64,000 bases of DNA, taken from positions 1-64,000 of the forward strand of contig JAEEJO010000037.1 of the NCBI GenBank assembly GCA_016281915.1, read 5' to 3'. Under the pieces are notes generated by a model that saw only the letters and a list, made by a program, of their open reading frames with translations, searched no databases and was not told where the DNA came from. Shown here piece by piece: positions 42,484 to 51,712 of this stretch. The position numbers and the translations under genes are program-made. Source of the DNA: Clostridiales bacterium (GTDB lineage Bacteria > Bacillota > Clostridia > Oscillospirales > UBA644). Every line of letters starts with the position of its first letter. The stretch's first letter is position 1.

Positions 42484-43221
42484 ATGAAAAGCGAGATAAT
42501 CCAACGTTATATACACGGGGACACTCTGATAATAGTATCCTCTCTGCGTGAAATATGTGAAGAGATCGCGAAAAATCAGGGCATAACGCTTAACAGCGAT
42601 TATATGTCGCTCGGTCTTGTTGCATCGTTTACGGCTGCTCTTGCGGCGGAACAGAAGGAAGACGAAACGTATCTGACCGCCTGCTTCAAGTGGCCCAAGG
42701 CAAAGAAATCGATCGCAGTAACGGCATTCGGTGACGGACGAATGTGCGCATGCATAGAGCCGTTCTTTCCTGATCAGGGCGACGAAAACACGATCCTTGA
42801 AGTAACAAGGCATTCGGACGTAGGCGGCGAATACCGCAGCGTTGTGCTCGGCAAAAACGTTCAGGGCGCGATAAACGCATATATAACTGAAAGCATGCAG
42901 AGAAATGCAAAATGGAAAGCTATCAGGGACGGAAGGATGACCGCAGGAATTTTTGTTCAGGAGCTGCCAGGTTCCACGGATTTGAGAAAGACCTGGGATG
43001 AGATAAAACCGTTTTTTAAAGCCCTTGACGAGAATGAACTGATAAACGCAGGCTGCGAAAAGCTTGGCGAGCGCGAGCTGAAGTTCGGATGTCACTGTTC
43101 CAAAAGAAGCGCACAGAGAGTGCTTGAAGCGATCCCGCCTTCAGAAAGAGCTACACTGGGAGAAACAGCTGAAATAGTATGTAAATTCTGCGGAAAGAAA
43201 TACGAGATAGAAAATGAATAA
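42484..43221 (+). CDS. hslO: Hsp33 family redox chaperone
   Basis: A 245-residue Hsp33. The C-terminal zinc switch is intact: FGCHCSK and VCKFCGK supply the four cysteines that form disulfides on oxidation. The protein is about 45 residues shorter than typical Hsp33 (about 290), mainly in the N-terminal chaperone domain, so its N-terminus deviates from the family. It is cytoplasmic and would protect proteins under oxidative stress. The pyrK-like gene starts 8 bases before its stop. Confidence 0.78.
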   Translation: MKSEIIQRYIHGDTLIIVSSLREICEEIAKNQGITLNSDYMSLGLVASFTAALAAEQKEDETYLTACFKWPKAKKSIAVTAFGDGRMCACIEPFFPDQGDENTILEVTRHSDVGGEYRSVVLGKNVQGAINAYITESMQRNAKWKAIRDGRMTAGIFVQELPGSTDLRKTWDEIKPFFKALDENELINAGCEKLGERELKFGCHCSKRSAQRVLEAIPPSERATLGETAEIVCKFCGKKYEIENE

Positions 43222-43960
43222 GAATCATTATTTTTGCGAAATCACGGAAAAAAGAACATACAACAAACTTACGGACATAACGGTCGCATTCCCAGACGCA
43301 GACAAAATCTGTGCTCCGGGACAGTTTCTGCACATTCTTTGCGGAGGTAATTCATTTCTAAGAAGACCGATAAGCATCTGCGACGTTTCAAAAAGCACAC
43401 TCCGTTTCATTTTTGAGATACGCGGCGAAGGAACAGCCGCGCTTGCCCAAAAAGAAGAAGGAGATATCGTTGATATGCTCGCGCCACTCGGGCACGGCTT
43501 CGATCTTATGAAAAAAGATGAAAAGGTTATTGCGATAGGCGGAGGTATAGGCTGTTTTCCGCTGCTTTATGCGGCAAAAAAATGCGGAAACGTAAGTGCG
43601 ATACTCGGTTTTCGCAATGCTGAAGCAGCATACCCTAAATTTGTTGACGATTTCAAAGAAGTCTGCGACGTTATTCTTATGACGGACGACGGATCGGCAG
43701 GCATAAAAGGGTTTACGCCTCAGGGACTCGAAAAAATGATAGCAAACGGTGAAAGACCGGATAAGATCATTACATGCGGACCGATGGTGATGATGGAAAA
43801 GATCATTTCTATCGCACGGGAAAACGGAATAGTATGTCTTGCGTCCTATGAAGAAAGAATGGGATGCGGTATAGGAACGTGTCTTTGCTGTTCAACTAAA
43901 ATCGACGGAAAAATGCGCTGTGTCTGCAAAGAAGGACCCGTATTCGAATTTGCTGAATAA
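43214..43960 (+). CDS. pyrK: PyrK-like dihydroorotate dehydrogenase electron-transfer subunit
   Basis: A 248-residue FAD/[2Fe-2S] protein. FAD site RRPISICDV, NAD Rossmann IAIGGGIGCFPLLYAAKK, and the C-terminal cluster motif CGIGTCLCCSTKIDGKMRCVC. In the NAD-dependent enzyme PyrK passes electrons from PyrD to NAD+. No pyrD is next to it here, so the partner is elsewhere or it serves another flavoprotein. It overlaps hslO by 8 bases. Confidence 0.85.
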   Translation: MNKNHYFCEITEKRTYNKLTDITVAFPDADKICAPGQFLHILCGGNSFLRRPISICDVSKSTLRFIFEIRGEGTAALAQKEEGDIVDMLAPLGHGFDLMKKDEKVIAIGGGIGCFPLLYAAKKCGNVSAILGFRNAEAAYPKFVDDFKEVCDVILMTDDGSAGIKGFTPQGLEKMIANGERPDKIITCGPMVMMEKIISIARENGIVCLASYEERMGCGIGTCLCCSTKIDGKMRCVCKEGPVFEFAE

Positions 43961-44009
43961 TTCCGGATAATCTATAATGTAAACTTTTTTTAAATTCCGT
44001 ATTATTCGA

Positions 44010-44038
44010 TTGACAAAAGGCAATAATTATGATAAAAT
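44010..44038 (+). promoter_or_regulatory. Promoter of the his operon
   Basis: Perfect TTGACA (44010-44015), a 17-base spacer and TAAAAT (44033-44038). The predicted start near 44045 falls inside the repeat listed at 44046. Confidence 0.78.
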
Positions 44039-44045
44039 ACCCATA

Positions 44046-44068
44046 CTTTATTGTGATAAAGTGATAAA
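44046..44068 (+). promoter_or_regulatory. Candidate his operator at the transcription start
   Basis: CTTTAT-TGTG-ATAAAG (44046-44061) is a perfect 6-bp palindrome around a 4-base centre, and GTGATAAA is repeated directly (44053-44060 and 44061-44068). Its place right after the -10 box suits a repressor site. The leader is too short for a His leader-peptide attenuator or a T-box. Confidence 0.45.
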
Positions 44069-44095
44069 TCGTTAAAATATGTGGGTGTGTGTTGT

Positions 44096-45739
44096 ATGAA
44101 ATCTATTGATTACGGAAGAACAGACGGAAGAAGAGATTATATTTTCGGGGACGCGGAGCTAAGGCGCGAGATATGCGAAAAGCTTATTTCGCTGATGAAA
44201 AAATCCGGATATAAAGAAACCGTCACGCCAACAGCAGAGTATTATGACGTATTTTCCGCAGATCCGACAAGGCCGATGGGTAACAGCGTTTATAAATTTA
44301 CCGACGAACAAAACAGGCTTATGGCGCTACGATGCGACTGCACTGTTCCCATTGCAAGGATCGCTGCTACGAAACTCACCGATACTCCCCTTCCCTACAG
44401 ACTTTTTTACTGTCAGAACGTTTTTTCCGCTCCTACGCTCGGAAATCGCCTTACGGAAGAGACGCAGTGCGGAGCAGAGCTTATCGGAACAGATCCGCAA
44501 AACAGCATGGATGCGGACACCGAAATACTTGAACTTGCAGCACAGTCAATGAAAGCGCTTTTCGGTCTTGATTTCAGCATTGAGATAGGTCACGGAAAGC
44601 TTTTTACCGCCCTTGCCGACCTTTACGGGATAGACGGAGGCACGGCAGAAACGATTCGAAAGCTGATAGAAGCGAAAAATTTTGCTTCCATCGAATCGAT
44701 GAATATCCCAAAGCCATTCAAAATGCTGCCGAAAATGTTCGGTAACGCAACAGATGAAGATCTTTCAGTGCTTGATTCGTTTGTTGAGGAAACAGGTTCT
44801 GAAAAGATAAAAGAAATAATAGAATACATAAAATCCATAATAATAAAGCTTAAAGAAAAAGGCTATGGCAACTGTTTATCGTTTGACCTGGGTCTTGTGG
44901 GACGTCTTGACTACTATACCGGAATCATTTTCGGCGGTTTTGTGAAGGGAGTGGGTCATTCCGTTCTTCTGGGCGGACGCTACGACAATCTTACCGCCAA
45001 TTTCGGACGCGCGCTGGCGTCAACAGGTTTCAGCATCACGGTCGACGATATTTTCGATCTGCTGAAGGACAGAAAAAACGGTAAAGCGCCAGAAGAAACT
45101 TTACGCCCTATTAGCATCGCGCTCACAAAAGGCAGACTTGAAAAAAAGACAATAGAGCTCTTTGAAAAGAACGGGATAGACTGCTCATCGCTTATAAACA
45201 AGGGACGCAAGCTTGTTTTTCCGCTTGACAACGGCAGATTTGAAGTAATGCTCGTAAAAAGCCGCGACGTGATAACGTATGTGGAACGCGGAGTATGCGA
45301 TCTGGGCATCGTTGGAAGCGACACGATAGCCGAATACGGCTCATCTGTCTACGAGCTTGCCGACCTGGGGTTCGGAAAATGCAGAATGGCGCTCGCGGGC
45401 AATGCAAAATATAAAAACGACCCGGAAGCATTTTTCGGCGGTTATTCGAAAAAAGTAATTGCAACAAAGTTCGTCAACATTACAAAAAGATACGCCGCAG
45501 CAAGGAAAGCGGACGTGGAAACGGTTTCAATCGAGGGCTCAGTTGAGCTTGCGCCTATACTCGGTCTTGCAGACGGGATAGTTGATATCGTTGAAACGGG
45601 TGACACACTCAGGGAAAACGGACTTGAGATAATTGAAGAATTATTCCCGATCTCGGCAAGAATAGTGGCGAACATAGCGGCGACAAAACTCAGGAAGAAA
45701 GAGATAGACTGTATACTTTCGGACGTAATGAAGGTCTGA
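44096..45739 (+). CDS. hisZG: HisZ-HisG fusion, ATP phosphoribosyltransferase
   Basis: A 547-residue fusion of the regulatory HisZ (about 1-330, HisRS-like: YKETVTPTAEYYDVF, ALRCDCTVPIAR, GRLDYYTGIIF) and the short catalytic HisG (about 335-547: ISIALTKGRL, DLGIVGSDTI, and the PRPP loop VDIVETGDTLREN). It starts histidine synthesis from ATP and PRPP. Short HisG enzymes need HisZ; the fusion fixes a 1:1 ratio. I chose ATG 44096; a GTG at 44081 also lies in frame. The order HisZ then HisG mirrors the usual gene order. Confidence 0.93.
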   Translation: MKSIDYGRTDGRRDYIFGDAELRREICEKLISLMKKSGYKETVTPTAEYYDVFSADPTRPMGNSVYKFTDEQNRLMALRCDCTVPIARIAATKLTDTPLPYRLFYCQNVFSAPTLGNRLTEETQCGAELIGTDPQNSMDADTEILELAAQSMKALFGLDFSIEIGHGKLFTALADLYGIDGGTAETIRKLIEAKNFASIESMNIPKPFKMLPKMFGNATDEDLSVLDSFVEETGSEKIKEIIEYIKSIIIKLKEKGYGNCLSFDLGLVGRLDYYTGIIFGGFVKGVGHSVLLGGRYDNLTANFGRALASTGFSITVDDIFDLLKDRKNGKAPEETLRPISIALTKGRLEKKTIELFEKNGIDCSSLINKGRKLVFPLDNGRFEVMLVKSRDVITYVERGVCDLGIVGSDTIAEYGSSVYELADLGFGKCRMALAGNAKYKNDPEAFFGGYSKKVIATKFVNITKRYAAARKADVETVSIEGSVELAPILGLADGIVDIVETGDTLRENGLEIIEELFPISARIVANIAATKLRKKEIDCILSDVMKV

Positions 45740-45762
45740 GAGAAACATTCGGAGAAGAAGAT

Positions 45763-47040
45763 ATGCTTAAAAGATACACAACAGCGGAGCTCGACGTTTT
45801 TTTCAACCGTCTTGACAAAAAAAGGAATTCTGTTGAAGCGGACGTTGCGGCAACGGTATCGGAAATAATAAATGACGTCAGGCTCAACGGGGATAAGGCT
45901 CTGAGAAAGTATACGGAAAAATTCGACGGAGTATCCGTTGAAAGTTTTGAGATTCCTGTTGCTAAGGCGAAGGTAGCCCTCGAAAGATCCAAAATTAAAG
46001 GTCCTCTTACCGCAGCCGCTGAAAACATACGCAGATACCATGAAAAGCAGATCGCTCACGGTTTCAGAACGGAGACCGCAGACGGCTGCGTAACGGGAAG
46101 ACGGATCCTTCCTCTCAAGCGCGCAGGACTTTACGTTCCGGGCGGCAAGGCTGCCTATCCTTCATCGGTGCTGATGAATGCCATTCCCGCAAAGGTTGCC
46201 GGAGTAGAAGAGATAATAATGGTAACCCCGCCTCCGAAAAACGAAGATGAGAACACAGATATTCTTGCCGCGGCGGCTGTTGCGGGAGTAGACAGAATAT
46301 TCTATTGCGGAGGAGCTCAGGCTCTTGCGGCGCTTGCATACGGAACGGAATCGGTGCCGAAGGCAGATAAAATAGTCGGTCCGGGCAATATTTTTGTTGC
46401 AACGGCGAAAAAGCTGCTTTTCGGAACGGTAGACATCGATATGATAGCCGGTCCTTCGGAAATATGTGTTATTGCCGATGATGATGCGCCGGACGAATAT
46501 GTTGCGGCAGATCTGTTATCGCAGGCAGAGCATGACGAGCTTGCATCGTCTGTTCTTATTTGTTTTTCCGAAGAAAAGGCGGACAGAGTGGAAAAGCAGA
46601 TCAAAAAGCAGCTTTGCGGTCTTTCGAGAGCGGAAATAATAACAAAATCGCTCAACAACAACGGAACGGCTCTAATATGTGAAAGTATGGAAAATGCAAT
46701 AGAAATCGCAAACGGGATCGCTCCCGAGCATCTTGAGCTGTGTGTTGCCGACCCGTTCAGATACCTTGACGACGTAAAAAACGCGGGATCGGTATTTTTA
46801 GGCTATTATTCACCGGAACCGCTTGGGGATTATTATGCGGGGCCGAACCACGTTTTACCCACGTCTGGCACTGCGAGATTTTTCTCGCCGCTCTCCGTTG
46901 AAAGTTTCACAAAAACAAGTTCTTTCATATATTACACCGCCCCTGCCCTGTCAGCGGCGGCATCAGACATCACCGCGATTGCTCGCGCCGAGCGATTAAC
47001 AGCGCATGAAAACGCGATAGAAGTAAGGAACGGTAAATAA
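45763..47040 (+). CDS. hisD: Histidinol dehydrogenase
   Basis: A 425-residue zinc enzyme that oxidises histidinol to histidine with two NAD+. It has GLYVPGGKAAYPSSVLMNAIPA, VGPGNIFVATAKKLLFG, DMIAGPSEI, and AEHDELASS; the C-terminal GPNHVLPTSG is also present. Length is normal. Confidence 0.98.
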   Translation: MLKRYTTAELDVFFNRLDKKRNSVEADVAATVSEIINDVRLNGDKALRKYTEKFDGVSVESFEIPVAKAKVALERSKIKGPLTAAAENIRRYHEKQIAHGFRTETADGCVTGRRILPLKRAGLYVPGGKAAYPSSVLMNAIPAKVAGVEEIIMVTPPPKNEDENTDILAAAAVAGVDRIFYCGGAQALAALAYGTESVPKADKIVGPGNIFVATAKKLLFGTVDIDMIAGPSEICVIADDDAPDEYVAADLLSQAEHDELASSVLICFSEEKADRVEKQIKKQLCGLSRAEIITKSLNNNGTALICESMENAIEIANGIAPEHLELCVADPFRYLDDVKNAGSVFLGYYSPEPLGDYYAGPNHVLPTSGTARFFSPLSVESFTKTSSFIYYTAPALSAAASDITAIARAERLTAHENAIEVRNGK

Positions 47041-47041
47041 A

Positions 47042-48106
47042 ATGACATTCGGAAGCAACATCAGGGATATGGAGGAATACGTTCCGCAGATATACACCCC
47101 GGGAATGATCCGTCTTGACGCAAACGAGAGTTATGCAGACATGCCTGACGAGATGAAGAACAAAGTTCTTTCGGAAATAAGCGCGCAGGCATTCAACAGA
47201 TATCCCGACCCTGCGGCAAACGCCTTATGCAAGGCTTTTGCGGATTATTACGGTCTGTATGCGGCGAACGTCGTTGCCGGAAACGGAAGCGATGAGCTGA
47301 TATCGATAATGTGCTCTTCGCTGCTCTCTTCTCATTCAAGAGTTCTCGTTATTTTTCCGGATTTTTCGGTATATAAAATATACGCCAATCTTTATGAGAA
47401 TACGGTCATCACCGTTGACAAAGATGAAAATCTCAATTTTGATGTTGAAAAAGTCATTTCCGTTGCAAAATCACGTGCAGTCGATCTGATAATTTTTTCC
47501 AACCCCTGCAACCCCACGGGACAGGGAATAACTGCAAAAGAAGCTGAAACTATCATTTCATCGGTAAACTGCGCCGTATGCGTTGACGAAGCGTATATGG
47601 AATTCTGGACAGACAATGAAACCGTCCTTCCTCTTATAAACAAATATGATAATCTGATCGTATTGAAGACATTTTCAAAAGCGTTCGGGATGGCGGCGTT
47701 CAGGCTAGGATTCGCTATAGCCGGAATGAATACGATATCGCTTTTCAGAAAAGCAAAAATGCCCTATAACGTAAGCGTGCTTTCACAGGCGGCAGGGCTT
47801 GCGGCGCTGAAAAACCGTGAATATCTCAAAAACATGACGTCACAGATCATAGCAAGAAAGAATATGCTTTATCAGTCGATCAAACCGCTTGAAGCTCCGG
47901 ATTTCCGTGTTTTTGACACGAAAACCAACTTTATCACAGTAAAGACGTCAAAAGCATCCGAAATACATGATTATCTGCTTAGCAACAATATTTCAGTCAG
48001 ATATATTTCGCCTGATTTTCTGCGGATCACAGCAGGAACAAGAGGCGAAAACGACATATTGAAAACTAAACTGGAGGCAGCGCTCAATGAGACAGGAATT
48101 CATTAA
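47042..48106 (+). CDS. hisC: Histidinol-phosphate aminotransferase
   Basis: A 354-residue PLP aminotransferase, fold type I. It has IRLDANES, GNGSDELI, FSNPCNPTGQ and the PLP lysine in KTFSKAFGMAAFRLG. Its end overlaps hisB by 20 bases. Confidence 0.96.
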   Translation: MTFGSNIRDMEEYVPQIYTPGMIRLDANESYADMPDEMKNKVLSEISAQAFNRYPDPAANALCKAFADYYGLYAANVVAGNGSDELISIMCSSLLSSHSRVLVIFPDFSVYKIYANLYENTVITVDKDENLNFDVEKVISVAKSRAVDLIIFSNPCNPTGQGITAKEAETIISSVNCAVCVDEAYMEFWTDNETVLPLINKYDNLIVLKTFSKAFGMAAFRLGFAIAGMNTISLFRKAKMPYNVSVLSQAAGLAALKNREYLKNMTSQIIARKNMLYQSIKPLEAPDFRVFDTKTNFITVKTSKASEIHDYLLSNNISVRYISPDFLRITAGTRGENDILKTKLEAALNETGIH

Positions 48107-48668
48107 CAGACAAACAGCCGAAACAAGGATCTCAATAAATCTTTCTCTTGACGGCACAGGATCTTTTGACGGGTCGTCCGGAATAGGTTTTTTTGATCAC
48201 ATGCTCAATTCCTTTGCGGTCCACGGCGGATTCGACATCGTTTTAAGCGCAAAGGGCGACCTTAACGTTGACTGTCATCATACCGTTGAAGATATCGGCA
48301 TAGTGCTCGGCAAAGCTTTTTGCGGCGCATTGGGCGATAAATGCGGAATAGTGCGTTTCGGCAGCTGCGCGATACCTATGGATGAAGCTCTCGCAAGAGC
48401 CGTTGCCGATATTTCGGGAAGGCCGTATCTTGTTTTTGACGCTAAATTCAATGACAGCAAAGTAGGCGAATTCGACACAAGTCTTACCGAAGAATTTTTC
48501 AGAGCATTTGCTTTCAATGCGGGGATCACTCTTCATCTGTCGCTTTTATACGGCAAGAACTCGCATCACTGCATAGAAGCTCTTTTCAAGGCTGCCGCAC
48601 GGGCACTCAGAGCGGCGGTCAAGATAGAGGGCGACACGATACCGAGCACAAAGGAAGTTCTTGAATGA
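48087..48668 (+). CDS. hisB: Imidazoleglycerol-phosphate dehydratase
   Basis: A 193-residue Mn-dependent dehydratase, stand-alone (no phosphatase domain). Metal-binding motifs DHMLNSFAVHGGFD, DCHHTVEDIGIVLG, and the later KNSHHCIEALFKA. Because HisB here lacks the phosphatase domain, histidinol-phosphate phosphatase must come from another gene. Confidence 0.97.
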   Translation: MRQEFINRQTAETRISINLSLDGTGSFDGSSGIGFFDHMLNSFAVHGGFDIVLSAKGDLNVDCHHTVEDIGIVLGKAFCGALGDKCGIVRFGSCAIPMDEALARAVADISGRPYLVFDAKFNDSKVGEFDTSLTEEFFRAFAFNAGITLHLSLLYGKNSHHCIEALFKAAARALRAAVKIEGDTIPSTKEVLE

Positions 48669-49300
48669 AGCTTGCGATAATCGACTACGGGGCAGGGAAT
48701 TTACGATCCGTTGTCAAAGCATTTGAATTTATAGGACAGGAATGTGTTATTACGTCCTCAAAAACCGAGATCGACTCATGTGAAGGTATAGTTTTGCCCG
48801 GCGTAGGTGCGTTCAGAGAAGCGGTAAACAGGTTAAAAGAAGCCTCGCTCTGGGACGTGCTCAAAAATGAAGCGGAAAAAGGAAAGGCGCTCTTCGGTAT
48901 ATGCCTCGGGATGCAGCTTTTGTTTGATGAGAGCTCGGAGTTCGGAATTACCGAAGGGCTTAAGCTGATAAAAGGAACGGTTGATAATATAAACACCGGC
49001 GGTTTGCCGCTCAAAATACCGCATATCGGCTGGAACACCCTTTGTTTCAACAAAAAATCCCCTCTTTACGACGGGATAGAAAACGGAACATACGTTTATT
49101 TCGTTCATTCGTTCTCAGCAAAAACAGACGCTGAAAACGTTACCGCTTTTACCGATTACGGCGTTTGTACGGTTGCGTCCGCAGAGAAGAAAAACATACT
49201 CGGAACGCAGTTTCATCCCGAAAAAAGCGGAGATAAAGGTTTGAAAATTCTTAAAAACTTCTGTAATATGGTGGAACATGATAATTTTACCTGCGATTGA
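48665..49300 (+). CDS. hisH: Imidazole glycerol phosphate synthase, glutamine amidotransferase subunit
   Basis: A 211-residue class I amidotransferase. Catalytic Cys in GICLGMQLLF, and His/Glu in GTQFHPEKSG. It supplies ammonia to HisF. Starts 4 bases inside the hisB end and overlaps hisA by 23 bases. Confidence 0.97.
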   Translation: MKLAIIDYGAGNLRSVVKAFEFIGQECVITSSKTEIDSCEGIVLPGVGAFREAVNRLKEASLWDVLKNEAEKGKALFGICLGMQLLFDESSEFGITEGLKLIKGTVDNINTGGLPLKIPHIGWNTLCFNKKSPLYDGIENGTYVYFVHSFSAKTDAENVTAFTDYGVCTVASAEKKNILGTQFHPEKSGDKGLKILKNFCNMVEHDNFTCD

Positions 49301-49994
49301 CATAAAAGACGGGCAGTGCGTACGTCTGCTTCGCGGTGAATTCGGCACCGTGCATAAAGTTGCCGAAAGTCCCGAAATATCGGCGCTGAATTTTAAAGAA
49401 AACGGCGCTGGATTTCTGCACATTGTCGATCTTGACGGGGCGCTGATGAAAAGGCCCGTAAATACTGAAACAGTAAAGAAGATTATAAGCCTCGGTATTC
49501 CCGTTGAAATAGGCGGAGGCATCCGATCCGAAAAAGATTTTGAAACATATGCCGAGATGGGTGCAAAAAGGATAATCCTCGGTTCCGCAGCTATGACAGA
49601 CAAAAATCTCATCAGACAATGCGTTGAAAAATACCCCCTGCTCACCGCTGTCGGGATAGACGCAAAGGACGGATACGTTGCAACAGAAGGATGGATCAAA
49701 ACCGGAAACGTTGAATATACTGAACTTGCAAAAGAAATGGAATCGCTTGGTGTAAAGTATATTATTTTCACAGATATATCGAAAGACGGAACTCTGGGCG
49801 GTCCGAACTTAGCTCAGCTTGAAAATCTGAAAGAAACGGTTGACGTTAATATTATCGCATCCGGCGGAATCCGTGACATAAACGATATAAAAGCATGCAG
49901 ATCGCTTGGTATTTACGGTGTTATATGCGGAAAATCACTTTATTCGGGAACTCTTGACCTGCGGGAGGCGATTGAATGCTCGCAAAAAGAATAA
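49278..49994 (+). CDS. hisA: ProFAR isomerase
   Basis: A 238-residue TIM barrel. [16 protein letters not shown] starts with the catalytic Asp, and [12 protein letters not shown] is the phosphate-binding loop. The second catalytic Asp is in [10 protein letters not shown]. It overlaps hisF by 19 bases. Confidence 0.96.
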   Translation: MIILPAIDIKDGQCVRLLRGEFGTVHKVAESPEISALNFKENGAGFLHIVDLDGALMKRPVNTETVKKIISLGIPVEIGGGIRSEKDFETYAEMGAKRIILGSAAMTDKNLIRQCVEKYPLLTAVGIDAKDGYVATEGWIKTGNVEYTELAKEMESLGVKYIIFTDISKDGTLGGPNLAQLENLKETVDVNIIASGGIRDINDIKACRSLGIYGVICGKSLYSGTLDLREAIECSQKE

Positions 49995-50779
49995 TACCGT
50001 GTCTTGATATAGACGGAGGCCGTGTTGTAAAGGGCACAAACTTTATACAGCTTCGGGATGTCGGAGATCCGACCGCAATCGCAAAAGAATATAACGCTCA
50101 GGGTGCGGATGAAATAGTATTTCTCGATATAACTGCGTCGAGCGAAGAAAGAGGAACGCTTCTTGACGTTATAGAGCGCACGGCAAGCGAAGTTTTTCTG
50201 CCGGTAACTGTAGGCGGAGGAATAAGGACGACTGACGACATAAAGGATATCCTTCGCGTTGGAGCGGATAAGATATCAATAAATTCCGCCGCGGTCAAAG
50301 ACAGAACGCTTATTTCACGCGCAGCGGATATGTTCGGGTCGCAGTGTGTCGTTGTTGCGATAGACGTGAAGCGTGTTCCGGCAAAAACGGACTGCAACGG
50401 GGTTTACCCGACTGATCTTGGAACGGATATAAACGATTTTCACGTTGTTATTCACGGAGGAAGAACCGATACGGGAATAAACGCCGTAGAATGGGCAAAA
50501 ACGGTCGAAAAGCTCGGCGCCGGCGAGATACTGCTGACGTCGATGGATACGGATGGCGTAAAAAAAGGCTACGACCTTGAAATCACGAAGATAATCGCAG
50601 ATTCCGTTTCCATACCCGTAATTGCCTCGGGAGGCTGCGGATGTCTCGAAGACTTTTACGATGTTTTTACGCAGACAGACGCGTCCGCCGCTCTTGTGGC
50701 ATCGCTTTTTCACTTCGGGGAGCTTTCTGTGCCTCAGGTTAAACAATATCTTAAAGAACGGGAGATACCTGTAAGATGA
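49976..50779 (+). CDS. hisF: Imidazole glycerol phosphate synthase, cyclase subunit
   Basis: A 267-residue TIM barrel paralogous to His[15 protein letters not shown] has the first catalytic Asp and [15 protein letters not shown] the second. It joins HisH. Starts within the hisA end. Confidence 0.97.
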   Translation: MLAKRIIPCLDIDGGRVVKGTNFIQLRDVGDPTAIAKEYNAQGADEIVFLDITASSEERGTLLDVIERTASEVFLPVTVGGGIRTTDDIKDILRVGADKISINSAAVKDRTLISRAADMFGSQCVVVAIDVKRVPAKTDCNGVYPTDLGTDINDFHVVIHGGRTDTGINAVEWAKTVEKLGAGEILLTSMDTDGVKKGYDLEITKIIADSVSIPVIASGGCGCLEDFYDVFTQTDASAALVASLFHFGELSVPQVKQYLKEREIPVR

Positions 50780-51102
50780 ACTGGGAAGACACGATCTTTA
50801 ACGGCAGGCACCTTGTTCCGGCAATAATAACGGACTGCGAAAACGGTGAAGTGCTGATGCTTGCATATATGAACAGAGAGTCGTTTAAAAAAACCCTTGA
50901 AACGGGTCAGACGTGGTTTTTTTCACGTTCACGCAACACACTCTGGAACAAAGGAGAAACAAGCGGACACAGGCAGTATGTTAAATCAATTAAAAGCGAC
51001 TGCGACAACGACACCCTGCTTATTTCGGTAAAGCAGATAGGTCCCGCCTGCCATACGGGAGCCCGCAGCTGCTTTTTCAATATTATTTCGGAGGAAAAAT
51101 GA
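50776..51102 (+). CDS. hisI: Phosphoribosyl-AMP cyclohydrolase
   Basis: A 108-residue stand-alone cyclohydrolase. [18 protein letters not shown] is the core signature and the zinc ligands include [10 protein letters not shown]. The HisE activity is a separate gene directly after it (4-base overlap). Confidence 0.95.
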   Translation: MNWEDTIFNGRHLVPAIITDCENGEVLMLAYMNRESFKKTLETGQTWFFSRSRNTLWNKGETSGHRQYVKSIKSDCDNDTLLISVKQIGPACHTGARSCFFNIISEEK

Positions 51103-51449
51103 AAGATACGTTAAACGAACTGTATGATGTTGTCCTGTCAAGGAAAGAAGAAAAAACAGAAGGGTCGTATACCTGCTATCTTTTTGAAAAAGGGCTTGAC
51201 AAGATACTGAAAAAAGTCGGCGAAGAATGCGCGGAAACGGTCATAGCGGCAAAAAATGCCGAAAAATCAGACGGAGATGAAAAGGCAAAAGCAGAACTTG
51301 TGGGAGAAATATGCGATCTTTACTATCATCTGACCGTTATGATGGCACAGCTCGGCATAACGCCTGACGAGATAAACGCCGAGCTTGAAAAAAGATCGCT
51401 GAAAACCGGAAATCTTAAGACTTTTCACCAAACGGATAAAAACACCTGA
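51099..51449 (+). CDS. hisE: Phosphoribosyl-ATP pyrophosphatase
   Basis: A 116-residue MazG-fold pyrophosphohydrolase. Motif [15 protein letters not shown] and [17 protein letters not shown] carry the Mg-binding carboxylates. Last gene of the his operon. No hisJ or other histidinol-phosphatase is within the operon. Confidence 0.95.
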   Translation: MKDTLNELYDVVLSRKEEKTEGSYTCYLFEKGLDKILKKVGEECAETVIAAKNAEKSDGDEKAKAELVGEICDLYYHLTVMMAQLGITPDEINAELEKRSLKTGNLKTFHQTDKNT

Positions 51450-51495
51450 TAATACGTTCAAATTTGAAATAAATGTAAAATCGAAAAACAGGAGC

Positions 51496-51523
51496 TTGAC
51501 AAAAATGATTTTTGTGCTATAAT
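51496..51523 (+). promoter_or_regulatory. Promoter of the aromatic amino acid operon
   Basis: Perfect TTGACA (51496-51501), a 16-base spacer and perfect TATAAT (51518-51523). Transcription starts near 51530, giving a leader of about 208 bases before aroF. Confidence 0.85.
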
Positions 51524-51554
51524 ACTCGCATATTTATTTAGCACGGAGCAGGCT

Positions 51555-51641
51555 ATGACAAGGTCCCGTAATTTTACAGCTGAATATTACTTTTTCGGTT
51601 TTGCATTTTTCTTTACGCAAAGCCCGGTCGTGTTTAGCTGA
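51555..51641 (+). CDS. Phe/Tyr-rich leader peptide
   Basis: A 28-residue open frame with ATG 51555 and a GGAG (51545-51548) at ideal spacing. The middle (51585-51614) reads YYFFGFAFFF; in all, 8 Phe and 2 Tyr in 28 residues, much like PheL of enteric bacteria. The TGA stop (51639-51641) lies in the strand that can form the antiterminator. Its function would be to sense charged tRNA-Phe and tRNA-Tyr by ribosome stalling, not to make a useful peptide. Confidence 0.85.
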   Translation: MTRSRNFTAEYYFFGFAFFFTQSPVVFS

Positions 51642-51712
51642 AAAGTGTAGGGATTAAGATCAAAAGCTCCTGACAATACACGTTATCCTCACAGCTGAAC
51701 ACAGGCTGTGAG
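51577..51712 (+). promoter_or_regulatory. Ribosome-mediated transcription attenuator
   Basis: Four pairing segments can be read. Segment 1 is CAGCTGAA (51577-51584), inside the leader codons just before the Tyr/Phe run. Segment 2 is GTGTTTAGCTG (51630-51640), spanning the stop. Segment 3 is CTCACAGC plus its loop CAGCTGAACAC (51688-51702). Segment 4 is GCTGTGAG (51705-51712). Pairing 1:2 uses 8 bp, 2:3 uses 11 bp with one G-U, and 3:4 is the terminator. A ribosome stalled at Tyr/Phe codons would cover segment 1, letting 2:3 form and transcription continue. Confidence 0.85.
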
